Of a stretch of 64,000 nt of DNA, positions 43,159 through 52,325 are shown piece by piece (position 1 is the first letter of the stretch; each line of letters starts with the position of its first letter). A program made the translations under genes and the position numbers. The stretch lies in assembly GCF_024385505.1 (NCBI RefSeq), contig NZ_JANFLT010000005.1, forward strand, positions 496,001 to 560,000. The letters are read 5' to 3'. This DNA comes from Arthrobacter zhaoxinii (GTDB taxonomy: Bacteria; Actinomycetota; Actinomycetes; Actinomycetales; Micrococcaceae). The notes below the pieces were generated by a model. The model saw only the letters and a list, made by a program, of their open reading frames with translations. It made no database searches and was not told the DNA's origin.

Positions 43159-43995
43159 TCAGCTTTCACCGTGGAGCCGGGCGCGGGCAGCCAGGGCCTT
43201 GGCGCCGGCGGCGGTGAACTCGCCGATGGTTTCGGCCGGGGATGCGTGCTTCACGAGGGCCTCGCCCACCAGCACGGCGTTGGCTCCGTTGGAAGCGTAG
43301 TGCTCGACGTCGGCGGCGTCACGGACGCCGGACTCGGCAATGACCACGGGACCGGCGGGAATGCTGCCGGCCAGGGCGGCGAACACCGAGCGGTCGACGT
43401 CGAGCGTTTTGAGGTTGCGCACGTTGATGCCGATGATCCGCGCCCCCAGGGCGACGGCCCGGTCTACTTCGTCTGCGGTGTGCGTCTCGACCAGGGCGTT
43501 CATACCCAGTTCGTGCGTGAGGTCCAGGAAGCGGCGCAGCTGCTCGTCGTCCAGTGCGGCGACAATGAGCAGGATGACGTCTGCGCCGTGGGCGCGTGCT
43601 TCCCAGATCTGGTACTCGTCGACGGTGAAGTCCTTGCGCAGCACGGGGATGCCGACGGCGGCGCGGACGGCGTCGAGGTCCGCGAGGGAACCCCGGAACC
43701 GGCGCTGTTCGGTGAGCACGCTGATGACGGCGGCTCCTCCGCGCTCATACGCTGCGGCCAGCGAAGCGGGGTCGGCAATGTCTGCAAGCTCGCCCTTGGA
43801 GGGGCTGCTGCGTTTGACCTCGGCGATAACCCGCAGCTCGGTGCGGGGTTCGGCAGTTCCGCCCAGGGCTGCGTAGGCGTCCAGCGGTGCCGGCGCCTGC
43901 AGCGCCTGGCCGCGGACCTGCTCGAGCGGGACACTTTGCCGGCGTTCGGAAAGGTCCTCCCGAACGCCGGCAATGATGTCGTCGAGAACGCTCAC
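43159..43995 (-). CDS. trpC: indole-3-glycerol phosphate synthase
   Basis: A 278-residue TIM-barrel enzyme that closes the indole ring. AEVKRSSPSKGELADI near residue 58 and VLRKDFTVDEYQIWEARAHG near 117 supply the two catalytic lysines; MNALVETHTADEVDRA and IIGINVRNLKTLDVD follow, and VIAESGVRDAADV is the phosphate site. GTG at 43995 directly abuts the stop of the preceding HGxxPAAW gene, with no base between them. Monofunctional, without TrpF. Confidence 0.96.
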   Translation of the reverse strand: MSVLDDIIAGVREDLSERRQSVPLEQVRGQALQAPAPLDAYAALGGTAEPRTELRVIAEVKRSSPSKGELADIADPASLAAAYERGGAAVISVLTEQRRFRGSLADLDAVRAAVGIPVLRKDFTVDEYQIWEARAHGADVILLIVAALDDEQLRRFLDLTHELGMNALVETHTADEVDRAVALGARIIGINVRNLKTLDVDRSVFAALAGSIPAGPVVIAESGVRDAADVEHYASNGANAVLVGEALVKHASPAETIGEFTAAGAKALAARARLHGES

Positions 43996-44289
43996 TCAGT
44001 GGCTGCTTTTCTTCAGCTTCGATCCGTTGACGCCGTAGCCTGCCTTGCGCATGATGAAGCCGACCAGCAGGCCGACCAGCATCACGGCGATGCCCGCAAA
44101 GAAGCCAACGTAGCTGGCCATGCAGTAGGCAACAGAGGACACAGCAGCGCCGATAATCATGATCAGTACGCAGGCCCAGGCGGCGGGGGTGTTGCCGTGC
44201 CCGATGGTCTCGTCGTGAATGCTGGCGTGGCTTTCGCCCGCGTTTTCCTGGCCCGCTCCCAGGTGCTGGTCTGTGGCGTTTGTGCTCAT
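43996..44289 (-). CDS. HGxxPAAW motif membrane protein
   Basis: A 97-residue protein with HGNTPAAWACVLIMIIGAAV near residue 31, which defines the family, and a second hydrophobic helix (FFAGIAVMLVGLLVGFIM near 62), ending in a lysine-rich tail. Small proteins of this type are regularly found inside actinobacterial trp clusters; the function is unknown. ATG 44289 is chosen because GAGGAG lies 7 bases upstream. It abuts trpC. Confidence 0.85.
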   Translation of the reverse strand: MSTNATDQHLGAGQENAGESHASIHDETIGHGNTPAAWACVLIMIIGAAVSSVAYCMASYVGFFAGIAVMLVGLLVGFIMRKAGYGVNGSKLKKSSH

Positions 44290-44416
44290 GATGAATCTCC
44301 TCGTTAACGAATCTGGTTTCCATTCTGCCATTACTGGGCGGAAACCCTTTCACATATTGCTCCGGTGTTCGGCGCAATCCGGTGGTCTGGTGGATCTGCG
44401 GGCCGCAGGCGCGGTC

Positions 44417-45108
44417 CTACTTCGAGTCGGTGGGGTCCTCGCCGCGTGTGAGCTGGTCCCAGCTGTCGATCTCGTCGATAGGCGTGCCTGCTTCCGCATC
44501 TTTGCCGGCAACTTGCGCGGTGCCTCGGTTGTCCGCGCTGCCTGCGGCGGTGTCCGGGCGGGAGTGCACAGAACCGGAGTCCGCGGCGGTGGCTCCGGCG
44601 GCGGGCTCCGCCGTCGGGGCGTAGCGACGCGACGTCGTCCAGTACCGGCCCGCGAGGGCGAGCCATACGCCGGCCAGGGCAATCAGGATTCCGATGGCCA
44701 GGGCGGCGTACGGCATGACGGTCAGTTCCGCCACGGTGCCCTCGGCGGAGCTCACGCCGATCGCCTTGCCGATGGCGCCGGCCGCGCCCTGCAGGGGGTC
44801 GGTGATGATCCGGTAGCTCGCTACGGCCACGCCGATCCCGGAGACCGCGATGATGACGGCAATGACCCAGCGGGCAATCCGGCCGGCAATTCCGGCGGCC
44901 AGGGCGGCGGCGACACCGACCACGGCGAACGCCGTGACGGCGGTGGCGGCATCGCTGCCCGAGACGGCGACGTCGGGCGTCACTACGTCCGTGGCGGGGA
45001 GGGTGACGTTGAGCCAGGTGCGGGTGGTGGTGCCGAAGGCCAGGGCTGCCAGGAGGACGGTCCCCATGATAACGGTGCCCTTGCGGCCCCAGCGGGGGGT
45101 GGTGGTGC

Positions 45109-45112
<4 letters not shown>
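44417..45112 (-). CDS. Trp biosynthesis-associated membrane protein
   Basis: A 231-residue protein with four hydrophobic segments (about residues 16-35, 58-78, 82-100, 134-152) and the opening RTWLNVTL, typical of the actinobacterial Trp-operon membrane protein family (TIGR02234-like). The C-terminus is a polar tail ending DSWDQLTRGEDPTDS. GTG at 45112 overlaps the trpE stop as GTGA. Role unknown; its position between trpE and trpC is conserved. Confidence 0.85.
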
Positions 45113-46683
<1,571 letters not shown>

Positions 46684-46726
46684 GTTGTTCCTACTTCTTC
46701 CCTGCGGTGGTGGTGGAGCTTCGGTC

Positions 46727-47113
46727 TTAGGCAGCGCCGACGACGGCGGGCAGCTCACGGCCGTCGAAGCAGGTGCGGGTGCCGGTGTGGCAAGCCGCTC
46801 CCACCTGGTCCACGCGGACCAGCAGGGCGTCACCGTCGCAGTCCACTGCTACGGACTTCACCCACTGCACATGTCCGGAGGTGTCCCCCTTGCGCCAGTA
46901 CTCCTGCCGGGAGCGGGACCAGAACGTCACCCGGCCCGTGGTCAGGGTGCGGTGCAGGGCTTCGTCATCCATCCAGCCGAGCATCAGGACCTGGTTGGTG
47001 TCGTACTGCTGGATGACGGCGGCCACCAGCCCGGCGTCGTCGCGCTTGAGCGACGCGGCGAGCTCCGGATCGAGGGCAGCCGGCGGATTCTGGGGGGAAG
47101 GTGAAGGAAGCAT
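46727..47113 (-). CDS. hisI: phosphoribosyl-AMP cyclohydrolase
   Basis: A 128-residue zinc enzyme of histidine biosynthesis. [20 protein letters not shown] near residue 42, [19 protein letters not shown] near 63 and the metal ligands [20 protein letters not shown] near 91 (Asp and Cys) and CFDG are all there. It heads the leftward hisI-trpE cluster. On the minus strand TAGAAT (47127-47122) lies 8 bases before the ATG and no ribosome site is seen, so the mRNA may be leaderless. No hisE fusion. Confidence 0.95.
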   Translation of the reverse strand: MLPSPSPQNPPAALDPELAASLKRDDAGLVAAVIQQYDTNQVLMLGWMDDEALHRTLTTGRVTFWSRSRQEYWRKGDTSGHVQWVKSVAVDCDGDALLVRVDQVGAACHTGTRTCFDGRELPAVVGAA

Positions 47114-47213
47114 CGCTACCGATTCTACTGCCCGGCGCTAAAACGCCGCCGCGCGCGCGAATTGGAGCCGCAGCCCCGCCGAAACACCGGGTTCCATGCT
47201 AGTTTCAGCAGTG

Positions 47214-47858
47214 ATGCATTTCGTTGATCCGTCCCGTGAAGTCCTGGCCGAGACGCTGCTTGCAGCCGGGCCCAATGCACCCACGCTTTGCGAGGGGTGG
47301 CAGACCAAGGAGCTCGCAGCTCATCTGTACCTGCGCGAGCACCGTATGAGTGCTGCCCTGGGCATGTTCATCAAGCCCCTGGCGGCGCGCACGGACAAGG
47401 CGCTGGAGGAAACGGCGCAGAAAGCGTCCACCACGGAAGGCTACGGCAAGCTGGTCCGCGCCTTCCGGGCCGGCCCGCCCCGCCTCTCCCCCATGCACCT
47501 CAAATCGGTGGACAACAGCGCCAACCTCAGCGAGTACTTTGTGCACACCGAAGACATCCGCCGCGCCTCGGACCGCTGGGCGCCGCGCGCCCTGGATTCG
47601 GACTATTCGGATGCCTTGTGGGCCGAACTGATCAAGCGTGCTGCCATCCTGTACCGCGGCGTGGACCTGGGCATTGTGCTGGTCCGCCCGGACGGTCCCC
47701 GGCACGTGGCCAAACGCGCTCCGGTGTCGGTGGCGATTGTCGGCGAGCCCTGTGAGCTGCTGCTGCACGCCCACGGCCGGACTGGGCATGCCCTGGTGAT
47801 GTACGAGGGCCAGCCGGACGCCGTCGCCCTGCTGGAAAGCGCCGACATCGGGCTTTAG
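47214..47858 (+). CDS. TIGR03085 family mycothiol/metal-binding protein
   Basis: A 214-residue protein of the DinB-like maleylpyruvate-isomerase superfamily. MHFVDPSREVLAETLLAAGP is the TIGR03085 start; LCEGWQTKELAAHLYLREH near residue 25 and EYFVHTEDIRRASDRW near 106 carry the metal-ligand histidines. ATG 47214 is preferred from family similarity; GTG at 47211 is possible. It is divergent from hisI with 100 bases between. Substrate unknown. Confidence 0.85.
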   Translation: MHFVDPSREVLAETLLAAGPNAPTLCEGWQTKELAAHLYLREHRMSAALGMFIKPLAARTDKALEETAQKASTTEGYGKLVRAFRAGPPRLSPMHLKSVDNSANLSEYFVHTEDIRRASDRWAPRALDSDYSDALWAELIKRAAILYRGVDLGIVLVRPDGPRHVAKRAPVSVAIVGEPCELLLHAHGRTGHALVMYEGQPDAVALLESADIGL

Positions 47859-47897
47859 GCTGCCGCCGGCCTTAGTCCGTCAACCCCAGTAGTCGGC

Positions 47898-48245
47898 TTA
47901 GGACCCGTGTGGACCGCTGTTCCGGTTGGCCTGGCGGCTGATCTCATGGCCGTCGCAGACGAAGGCGCCGAGGGTATGTATAAGCCCGTGATACTCCGTG
48001 GTCAGGACAAGATCGGCTGAACCGTCCTCTTGTGCCACATATCGATCAGGGATGCTTCCACTGCCTTGGTATTTAAAGGTTTCCCTAATCCAATTACGGG
48101 TATCACTTAGAGTCTGATCGGACCTATCACGGTCCAGTCTTTCTGCGAGCTTTTTACAATTCTCGCCCAGCTCCGGGAGTCCCACCAGGCTCAACAGTTC
48201 AGCGAACCTCGATATATTCCGTACAGCATCGTCAACATAATTCAC
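47898..48245 (-). CDS. small orphan protein at the distal end of the immunity-gene array
   Basis: A 115-residue soluble protein with lower GC and codon use unlike the core genes. ISRFAELLSLVGLPELGENC and IRETFKYQGSGSIPDRYVAQ, then LTTEYHGLIHTLGAFV, weakly recall DUF6966-type proteins found beside polymorphic toxins; I am not sure of this. The position at the far end of a chain of leftward immunity genes suggests it is an old immunity gene kept after its toxin was lost. Confidence 0.5.
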   Translation of the reverse strand: MNYVDDAVRNISRFAELLSLVGLPELGENCKKLAERLDRDRSDQTLSDTRNWIRETFKYQGSGSIPDRYVAQEDGSADLVLTTEYHGLIHTLGAFVCDGHEISRQANRNSGPHGS

Positions 48246-48278
48246 GGTGACTATTCCAATCCCGAAGTACTGAGGACG

Positions 48279-48870
48279 TCACGTTGCTCCCACATTGCTT
48301 CCGCCGCCTCCGCTCAAGTAGTGCTCGATGAAGTCCTGGGAGGCAGCGAGGAACCAGTCCTCCATGGAGGCGTACTCACGTGCGACCCAACGCAGCGGCG
48401 CCCCGTTCTTCCAAATCAGATCCCAGTCATCGGTTACTACAACCTTGCTGCCGGTCCAGCACGCCACGTCATCATTATCAGTCCGACGGGCAAAGGGAAT
48501 GACCTCCCAGCCCGGGAATACCTTCTCAATATGCTGAGCTCGCCATAACTGGTCTCTCCTCGCAGAAGAAACCATGGGTGAAGGTCGATTATCCCGTACT
48601 CGATCATGTGGCCGTACAGAGCAGGCAGTGATTCATTTCCTACCATTGGTTCAACGGTCTCCTTGACTATTAGTCCCAGGTCGAGCTCTTCAGAACAGAA
48701 AGTAGGACCGAGGCGGTACCGCCCGCCTTGCGAACCGCCGCACAGCCTGAATCGTCTCCATATAGTCCTTCGTGCGCTCAACATCCGGCGTCCCGTCTGG
48801 GTGAGCAAAATATAGGTCAGGAAGCCGACCGGATCCAGCCCCAAGGGCGCTAATGATTTTGCGTCAAACC
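48279..48870 (-). pseudogene. frameshifted SMI1/KNR4-like (SUKH) immunity gene
   Basis: Protein-like sequence jumps between frames on the minus strand. First part: LPDLYFAHPDGTPDVERTKD and following residues (about 48815-48700). Then a second frame: ALYGHMIEYGIIDLHPWF (about 48615-48565). Then a third from 48575: SARRDQLWRAQHIEKVFPGW, PFARRTDNDDVACW and EYASMEDWFLAASQDFIEHY to 48279. The last segment resembles SMI1/KNR4 (SUKH) proteins, a major immunity superfamily for polymorphic nuclease toxins. At least two frameshifts make it non-functional unless they are sequencing errors. Confidence 0.6.
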
Positions 48871-48981
48871 TCATGCAGTTCCCTGTGTGAAGGTTTTCCG
48901 TGCGTTCATTTGCTGAACGGTCCCACCGACTCCCGGCACTCCTTCTACATATGAGACTCGTCGTGCTCTGGCTTCGTCTTC

Positions 48982-49503
48982 CTAACCGCCAAAAAGATCC
49001 GCACTGGTGATCACGTCTCCAACCCGAAGGCGTTCATATGACTCGTCCCACGGCTCCAAACCAATGTGGGCTTTCATAGCCATTTCAAAACGAATTGGCG
49101 AGGTGTCTCGTCTGAACGGGATCATCTCTTCCTCCAATGGAGTGGCCGGTCACCACACTTCTCCCTTGAAGTTCTCGATCATGCAGTTCCCCAACTGCCT
49201 CGTGCCTGTCTTATATGCAGGCAGGAACTTTTCGCTATCGACCGGTCGCTGGTCAACTACCCGCCAGTGCCCGTGACGAATAAGGGCATCGAAGGTTAGC
49301 CCAGCGAGGAAGGGTTTGGTTTGGAGCACCTCTGGAATTCGTAATGGAACTTCGTTCGCTGGTACCGCAGAATCGAATACGACTATGTAATACGCGGCAT
49401 GAAGCGACGAGATAACTTGCCCCAGCGCAACCCGGTCATCATCTAACGGAATCGTGAAGATGTCGCCGCCTTTCGGCGCTGAAACTCTTCGATTCTTGAC
49501 CAT
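48982..49503 (-). pseudogene. Imm26-type immunity gene with in-frame stop (copy 5, most distal)
   Basis: From ATG 49503 the first 117 residues are intact: GGDIFTIPLDDDRVALGQVI and FLAGLTFDALIRHGHWRVVD. Codon 118 is TGA (49152-49150), where the paralogues have an Arg in RRRPATDLE. The same frame then continues with PATPLEEEMIPFRRDTS, AMKAHIGLEPWDESYERLRV and ITSADLFGG to TAG at 48982, giving 173 codons, exactly the length of copy 4. So it is a full-length copy with one nonsense mutation. It is the most diverged of the five. GGAGGAGCC just before the ATG comes from a remnant of a toxin 3' end. Confidence 0.82.
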
Positions 49504-49611
49504 GGGGCTCCTCCTGAATTTTCGTATCTTCGGTCGCTCATTTGGTGGGCCCCACTCACCCGGACGGGTCAGGCAGTAGCCCTGTCACGGCCCTTCCTGG
49601 GTCGCCCGGTT

Positions 49612-50133
49612 TCAGTCGCCGAAGAGCTCCGCACTGGTGACGATATCCCCTGCCCGGAGCTCATCGTAGTACTCGGCCCACGGCTCCAACCCAGCGTGAG
49701 CCCGGATAGCATTGTCAAAAATCGCGGAAGAAAATGTGTCCCTGAAAGGGAGTGTCTCCCTCTCCAAGTCCGTGGCAGGGCGTCTCCGGGTGCCCCAGAA
49801 GTCCACGACCATGCACCGTGCCGGGGTGTGCCCCCCGATTTTGTATGCCGGAAGGAACTTCCGGCCGTCCACCGGTCTGTTTTCGAGCATCTGCCAGCGC
49901 CCCGGGCGAAACAATGCATCAAAGGTGAGCCCGGCAAAGAGAGGCTCAGACTCGAGCACCTCCGAGACCAAGGACGGCACCTCTTCCTCCGCTGCGATGA
50001 AATCGAAAATCAGTACGTAATAGGTGCCAGAGAAGTACGTGGAAACAACCTGGCCGACAGCGGCCCTGCCGTCGCCCAGAGGGATCTTGAAGACGTCCCC
50101 ATCTTTCAAGGAAGGCCACTTTTGCTTATTCAC
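49612..50133 (-). CDS. Imm26-type immunity protein (copy 4)
   Basis: A 173-residue protein. KDGDVFKIPLGDGRAAVGQV near residue 10 is the Imm26 family opening; FAGLTFDALFRPGRWQMLEN and VDGRKFLPAYKIGGH follow, ending in VTSAELFGD. Imm26 proteins neutralise nuclease-type polymorphic toxins in the cytoplasm. GTG 50133 overlaps the stop of a short toxin-tail remnant (codons for ARYQEAGGDPR-stop) as GTGA. The upstream GGAGG in that remnant is its ribosome site. Confidence 0.85.
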   Translation of the reverse strand: MNKQKWPSLKDGDVFKIPLGDGRAAVGQVVSTYFSGTYYVLIFDFIAAEEEVPSLVSEVLESEPLFAGLTFDALFRPGRWQMLENRPVDGRKFLPAYKIGGHTPARCMVVDFWGTRRRPATDLERETLPFRDTFSSAIFDNAIRAHAGLEPWAEYYDELRAGDIVTSAELFGD

Positions 50134-50346
50134 CGTGGATCGCCTCCAGCTTCCTGATACCTCGCATCATTAGTCCTTTTCCGCAGCCGCCACGAGGCTG
50201 GGGCAGAAAGAGAAACCTGTCCAGCGAACCGGGTCCGCGGCGCCAGTGGACCGGAAGCGTTACGCGGACCGGGGCTTGGCACCGGCGCGAGCCGGGCCGT
50301 AGCCCTGTCACAACCCTTCCTGGGCCGCCCCATGTAAGCCCGGTTT

Positions 50347-50865
50347 TCAGTCGTCGAAAAGGTCCGCACTCTTGACGTATCTCCCCACTCGGAGTTCGTC
50401 GAAGACATCTCTCCAGGGCTCCAACCCGACATGGGCTCTCATCGCCCGCTCAAAAATCGCAGCGGAAAATGTGTCCCGGAAAGGCAGTATCTCTTTCTCC
50501 AAGTCCGTGGCAGGTCGTCTCCGGGTGGCCCGGAAATTCTCGGCCATGACGTTGCCGGGACCGCCAATCACGATCCGATACGCCGGAAGGAAATTCCGGC
50601 CGTCCACTGGCCTGTTCTCCAGTACCTGCCATCGCCCTGGGCGGAACAGAGCATCCAGGGAAAGTCCAGAAAAGAGCGGTTCGGACTCGAGTGCCTCCGT
50701 GACCCGCGAAGGCACTTCTTCCTCGGGGGCCACAAAATCGAAGATAACCACGTAATACTCAGACAAATGCTCAGATACAATCTGACCAACGGCCGCTCTG
50801 CCGTCGCCCAGAGGGATCTTGAAGACGTCACCATCTTTCAAGGAGGGCCACTTTTGCTTATTCAC
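50347..50865 (-). CDS. Imm26-type immunity protein (copy 3)
   Basis: A 172-residue paralogue. The N-terminal 30 residues are almost identical to copy 4 (KWPSLKDGDVFKIPLGDGRA); differences cluster in the middle (FSGLSLDALFRPGRWQVLEN, RIVIGGPGNVMAENFRATRR) and near the C-terminus (VFDELRVGRYVKSADLFDD). Clustered variation on a constant frame suggests adaptation to different toxin variants. GTG 50865 again overlaps a toxin-tail remnant stop. Confidence 0.85.
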   Translation of the reverse strand: MNKQKWPSLKDGDVFKIPLGDGRAAVGQIVSEHLSEYYVVIFDFVAPEEEVPSRVTEALESEPLFSGLSLDALFRPGRWQVLENRPVDGRNFLPAYRIVIGGPGNVMAENFRATRRRPATDLEKEILPFRDTFSAAIFERAMRAHVGLEPWRDVFDELRVGRYVKSADLFDD

Positions 50866-51037
50866 CGTGGATCGCCTCCAACTTCCTGATACATCGCATC
50901 TTTATTCCTTCCCCGCAGCCACCGGGGGGGCAGGGGCAGGAAGAGAAACCTGTCCAGCGAACCGGGCTCGCCCCATCAGCTGACCGGAAGCGTTAGGTGC
51001 ACCGGGCACGGCACCGGCACGAGCCGGGCCGTAGCGG

Positions 51038-51595
51038 TCACAACCCTTCCTGGGTCGCACCACGCGAGCCCGGATCCCAGTCGTCGAAGAGCTCCGCACT
51101 GGTGACTACATCCCCTGCCCGGAGGGCATCGTAGTACTCGACCCACGGCTCCAACCCAGCGTCAGCCCGGATAGCATCGTCAAGAATAGCGGACGAGCGT
51201 GTCTTCCTGTGAGGAAGCGTCTCCCTCTCCAAGTCCGTGGCAGGGCGTCTCCGGGTACCCCGGAAGTCCTCGACCTTGCACCGTGACGGGATGTGCCCCC
51301 CGATGATGTAGGCCGGAAGGTACTTCCGACCGTCCACCGGCCTGTTCTCGAGCACCTGCCATCGCCCAGGGCGAAACAATCCATCATAGGTCAGCCCGGC
51401 AAAAAGCGGCTCAGACTCGAGCGCCTCCGTGACCAACGACGGCACCTCTTCCTCCGCTGCGATGAAATCGAAAAAAACCATGTAATAGCTAGTCAAGTAC
51501 TTAGAAACAATCTGGCCAACAGCGGCCCTGCCGTCGCCCAGAGGGATCTTGAAGACGTCACCATCATTCAAAGAAGGCCACTCTTGCTTACTCAC
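51038..51595 (-). CDS. Imm26-type immunity protein (copy 2)
   Basis: A 185-residue paralogue with the same core (DGDVFKIPLGDGRAAVGQIV; LFRPGRWQVLENRPVDGRK) and an extended C-terminus ending DWDPGSRGATQEGL, shared with copy 1 but not with copies 3-5. Variation lies around YYMVFFDFIAAEEE and GGHIPSRCKVEDF. GTG 51595 follows codons for RFQEAGGDPR and overlaps their stop. Confidence 0.86.
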   Translation of the reverse strand: MSKQEWPSLNDGDVFKIPLGDGRAAVGQIVSKYLTSYYMVFFDFIAAEEEVPSLVTEALESEPLFAGLTYDGLFRPGRWQVLENRPVDGRKYLPAYIIGGHIPSRCKVEDFRGTRRRPATDLERETLPHRKTRSSAILDDAIRADAGLEPWVEYYDALRAGDVVTSAELFDDWDPGSRGATQEGL

Positions 51596-51767
51596 CGCGG
51601 ATCGCCTCCAGCTTCCTGAAACCTCGCATCATTAGTCCTCCCCCGCGGCCACCGGGGGCAGGGGCAGGAAGAGAAACCTGTCCAGCGAACCGGGCCCGCC
51701 CCACCAGTGGACCGGAAGCGTTAGGCGCACCGGGTACGGCACCGGCACGAGCCGGGCCGTAGCCCTG

Positions 51768-52325
51768 TCACAACCCTTCCTGGGTCGCACCACACGAGCC
51801 CGGATCCCAGTCGTCGAAGAGCTCCGCACTGGTGACGATAGTCCCTGGCCGGAGCTCATCGTAGTACTCTATCCACGGCTCCAGCCCAGCGTGGGCCCGG
51901 ATAGCGTTGTCGAAAATCGCGGGCGTGCGTGTCTTTCTGTGAGGGAGTGTCTCCCTCTCCAAGTCCGTGGCAGGGCGTCTCCGTTTGGCCCAGAAGTCCA
52001 CGACCATGCACCGTGCCGGGTTGTGCCCCCCGATGATGTATGCCGGAAGGAACTTCCGACCGTCCACCGGCCTGTTTTCGAGCATCTGCCAGCGCCCAGG
52101 GCGAAACAATGCATCAAAGGTGAGCCCGGCAAAGAGAGGCTCAGACTCGAGCGCCTCCGAGACCAAGGACGGCACCTCTTCCTCCGCTGCGATGAAATCG
52201 AAAATCAGTACGTAATACGTGGCAGACAAGTACTTGGAAACAACCTGGCCAACAGCGGCCCGGCCGTCCCCCAGAGGGATCTTGAAGACGTCACCGTCCT
52301 TCAAAGAAGGCCACTTTTTATTCAC
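51768..52325 (-). CDS. Imm26-type immunity protein (copy 1, coupled to the RHS toxin)
   Basis: A 185-residue protein, KDGDVFKIPLGDGRAAVGQV near residue 9, then YYVLIFDFIAAEEEVPSLVS, FDALFRPGRWQMLENRPVDG and C-terminus DWDPGSCGATQEGL. GTG 52325 overlaps the toxin stop codon as GTGA, so it is made together with the toxin and is the expected cognate antidote to its GIY-YIG-type nuclease tip. The toxin's own last codons (GGAGGCGATCC) supply the ribosome site. The start codon and first residues (VNKKW) differ from the other copies (NKQKW, SKQEW). Confidence 0.88.
   Translation of the reverse strand: MNKKWPSLKDGDVFKIPLGDGRAAVGQVVSKYLSATYYVLIFDFIAAEEEVPSLVSEALESEPLFAGLTFDALFRPGRWQMLENRPVDGRKFLPAYIIGGHNPARCMVVDFWAKRRRPATDLERETLPHRKTRTPAIFDNAIRAHAGLEPWIEYYDELRPGTIVTSAELFDDWDPGSCGATQEGL

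Larger units (their letters stand above)
49612..52325 (-). repeat. tandem array of about 730-bp immunity units
   Basis: Starts of the Imm26 genes lie at 52325, 51595, 50865, 50133 and 49503, giving spacings of 730, 730, 732 and 630 bases. The 170-215-base spacers are also repeated: they share a segment with GCGAACCGGG, CCTGTCCAG and GGAAGCGTTA and end with a 12-codon copy of a toxin 3' end. The whole unit, not just the gene, was duplicated. Confidence 0.88.

Noticed and set aside
49504-52325. Regular repeats that might be a CRISPR or satellite array
   Set aside because: The repeat unit is about 730 bases and contains an intact gene each time, so it is a gene array and not CRISPR.
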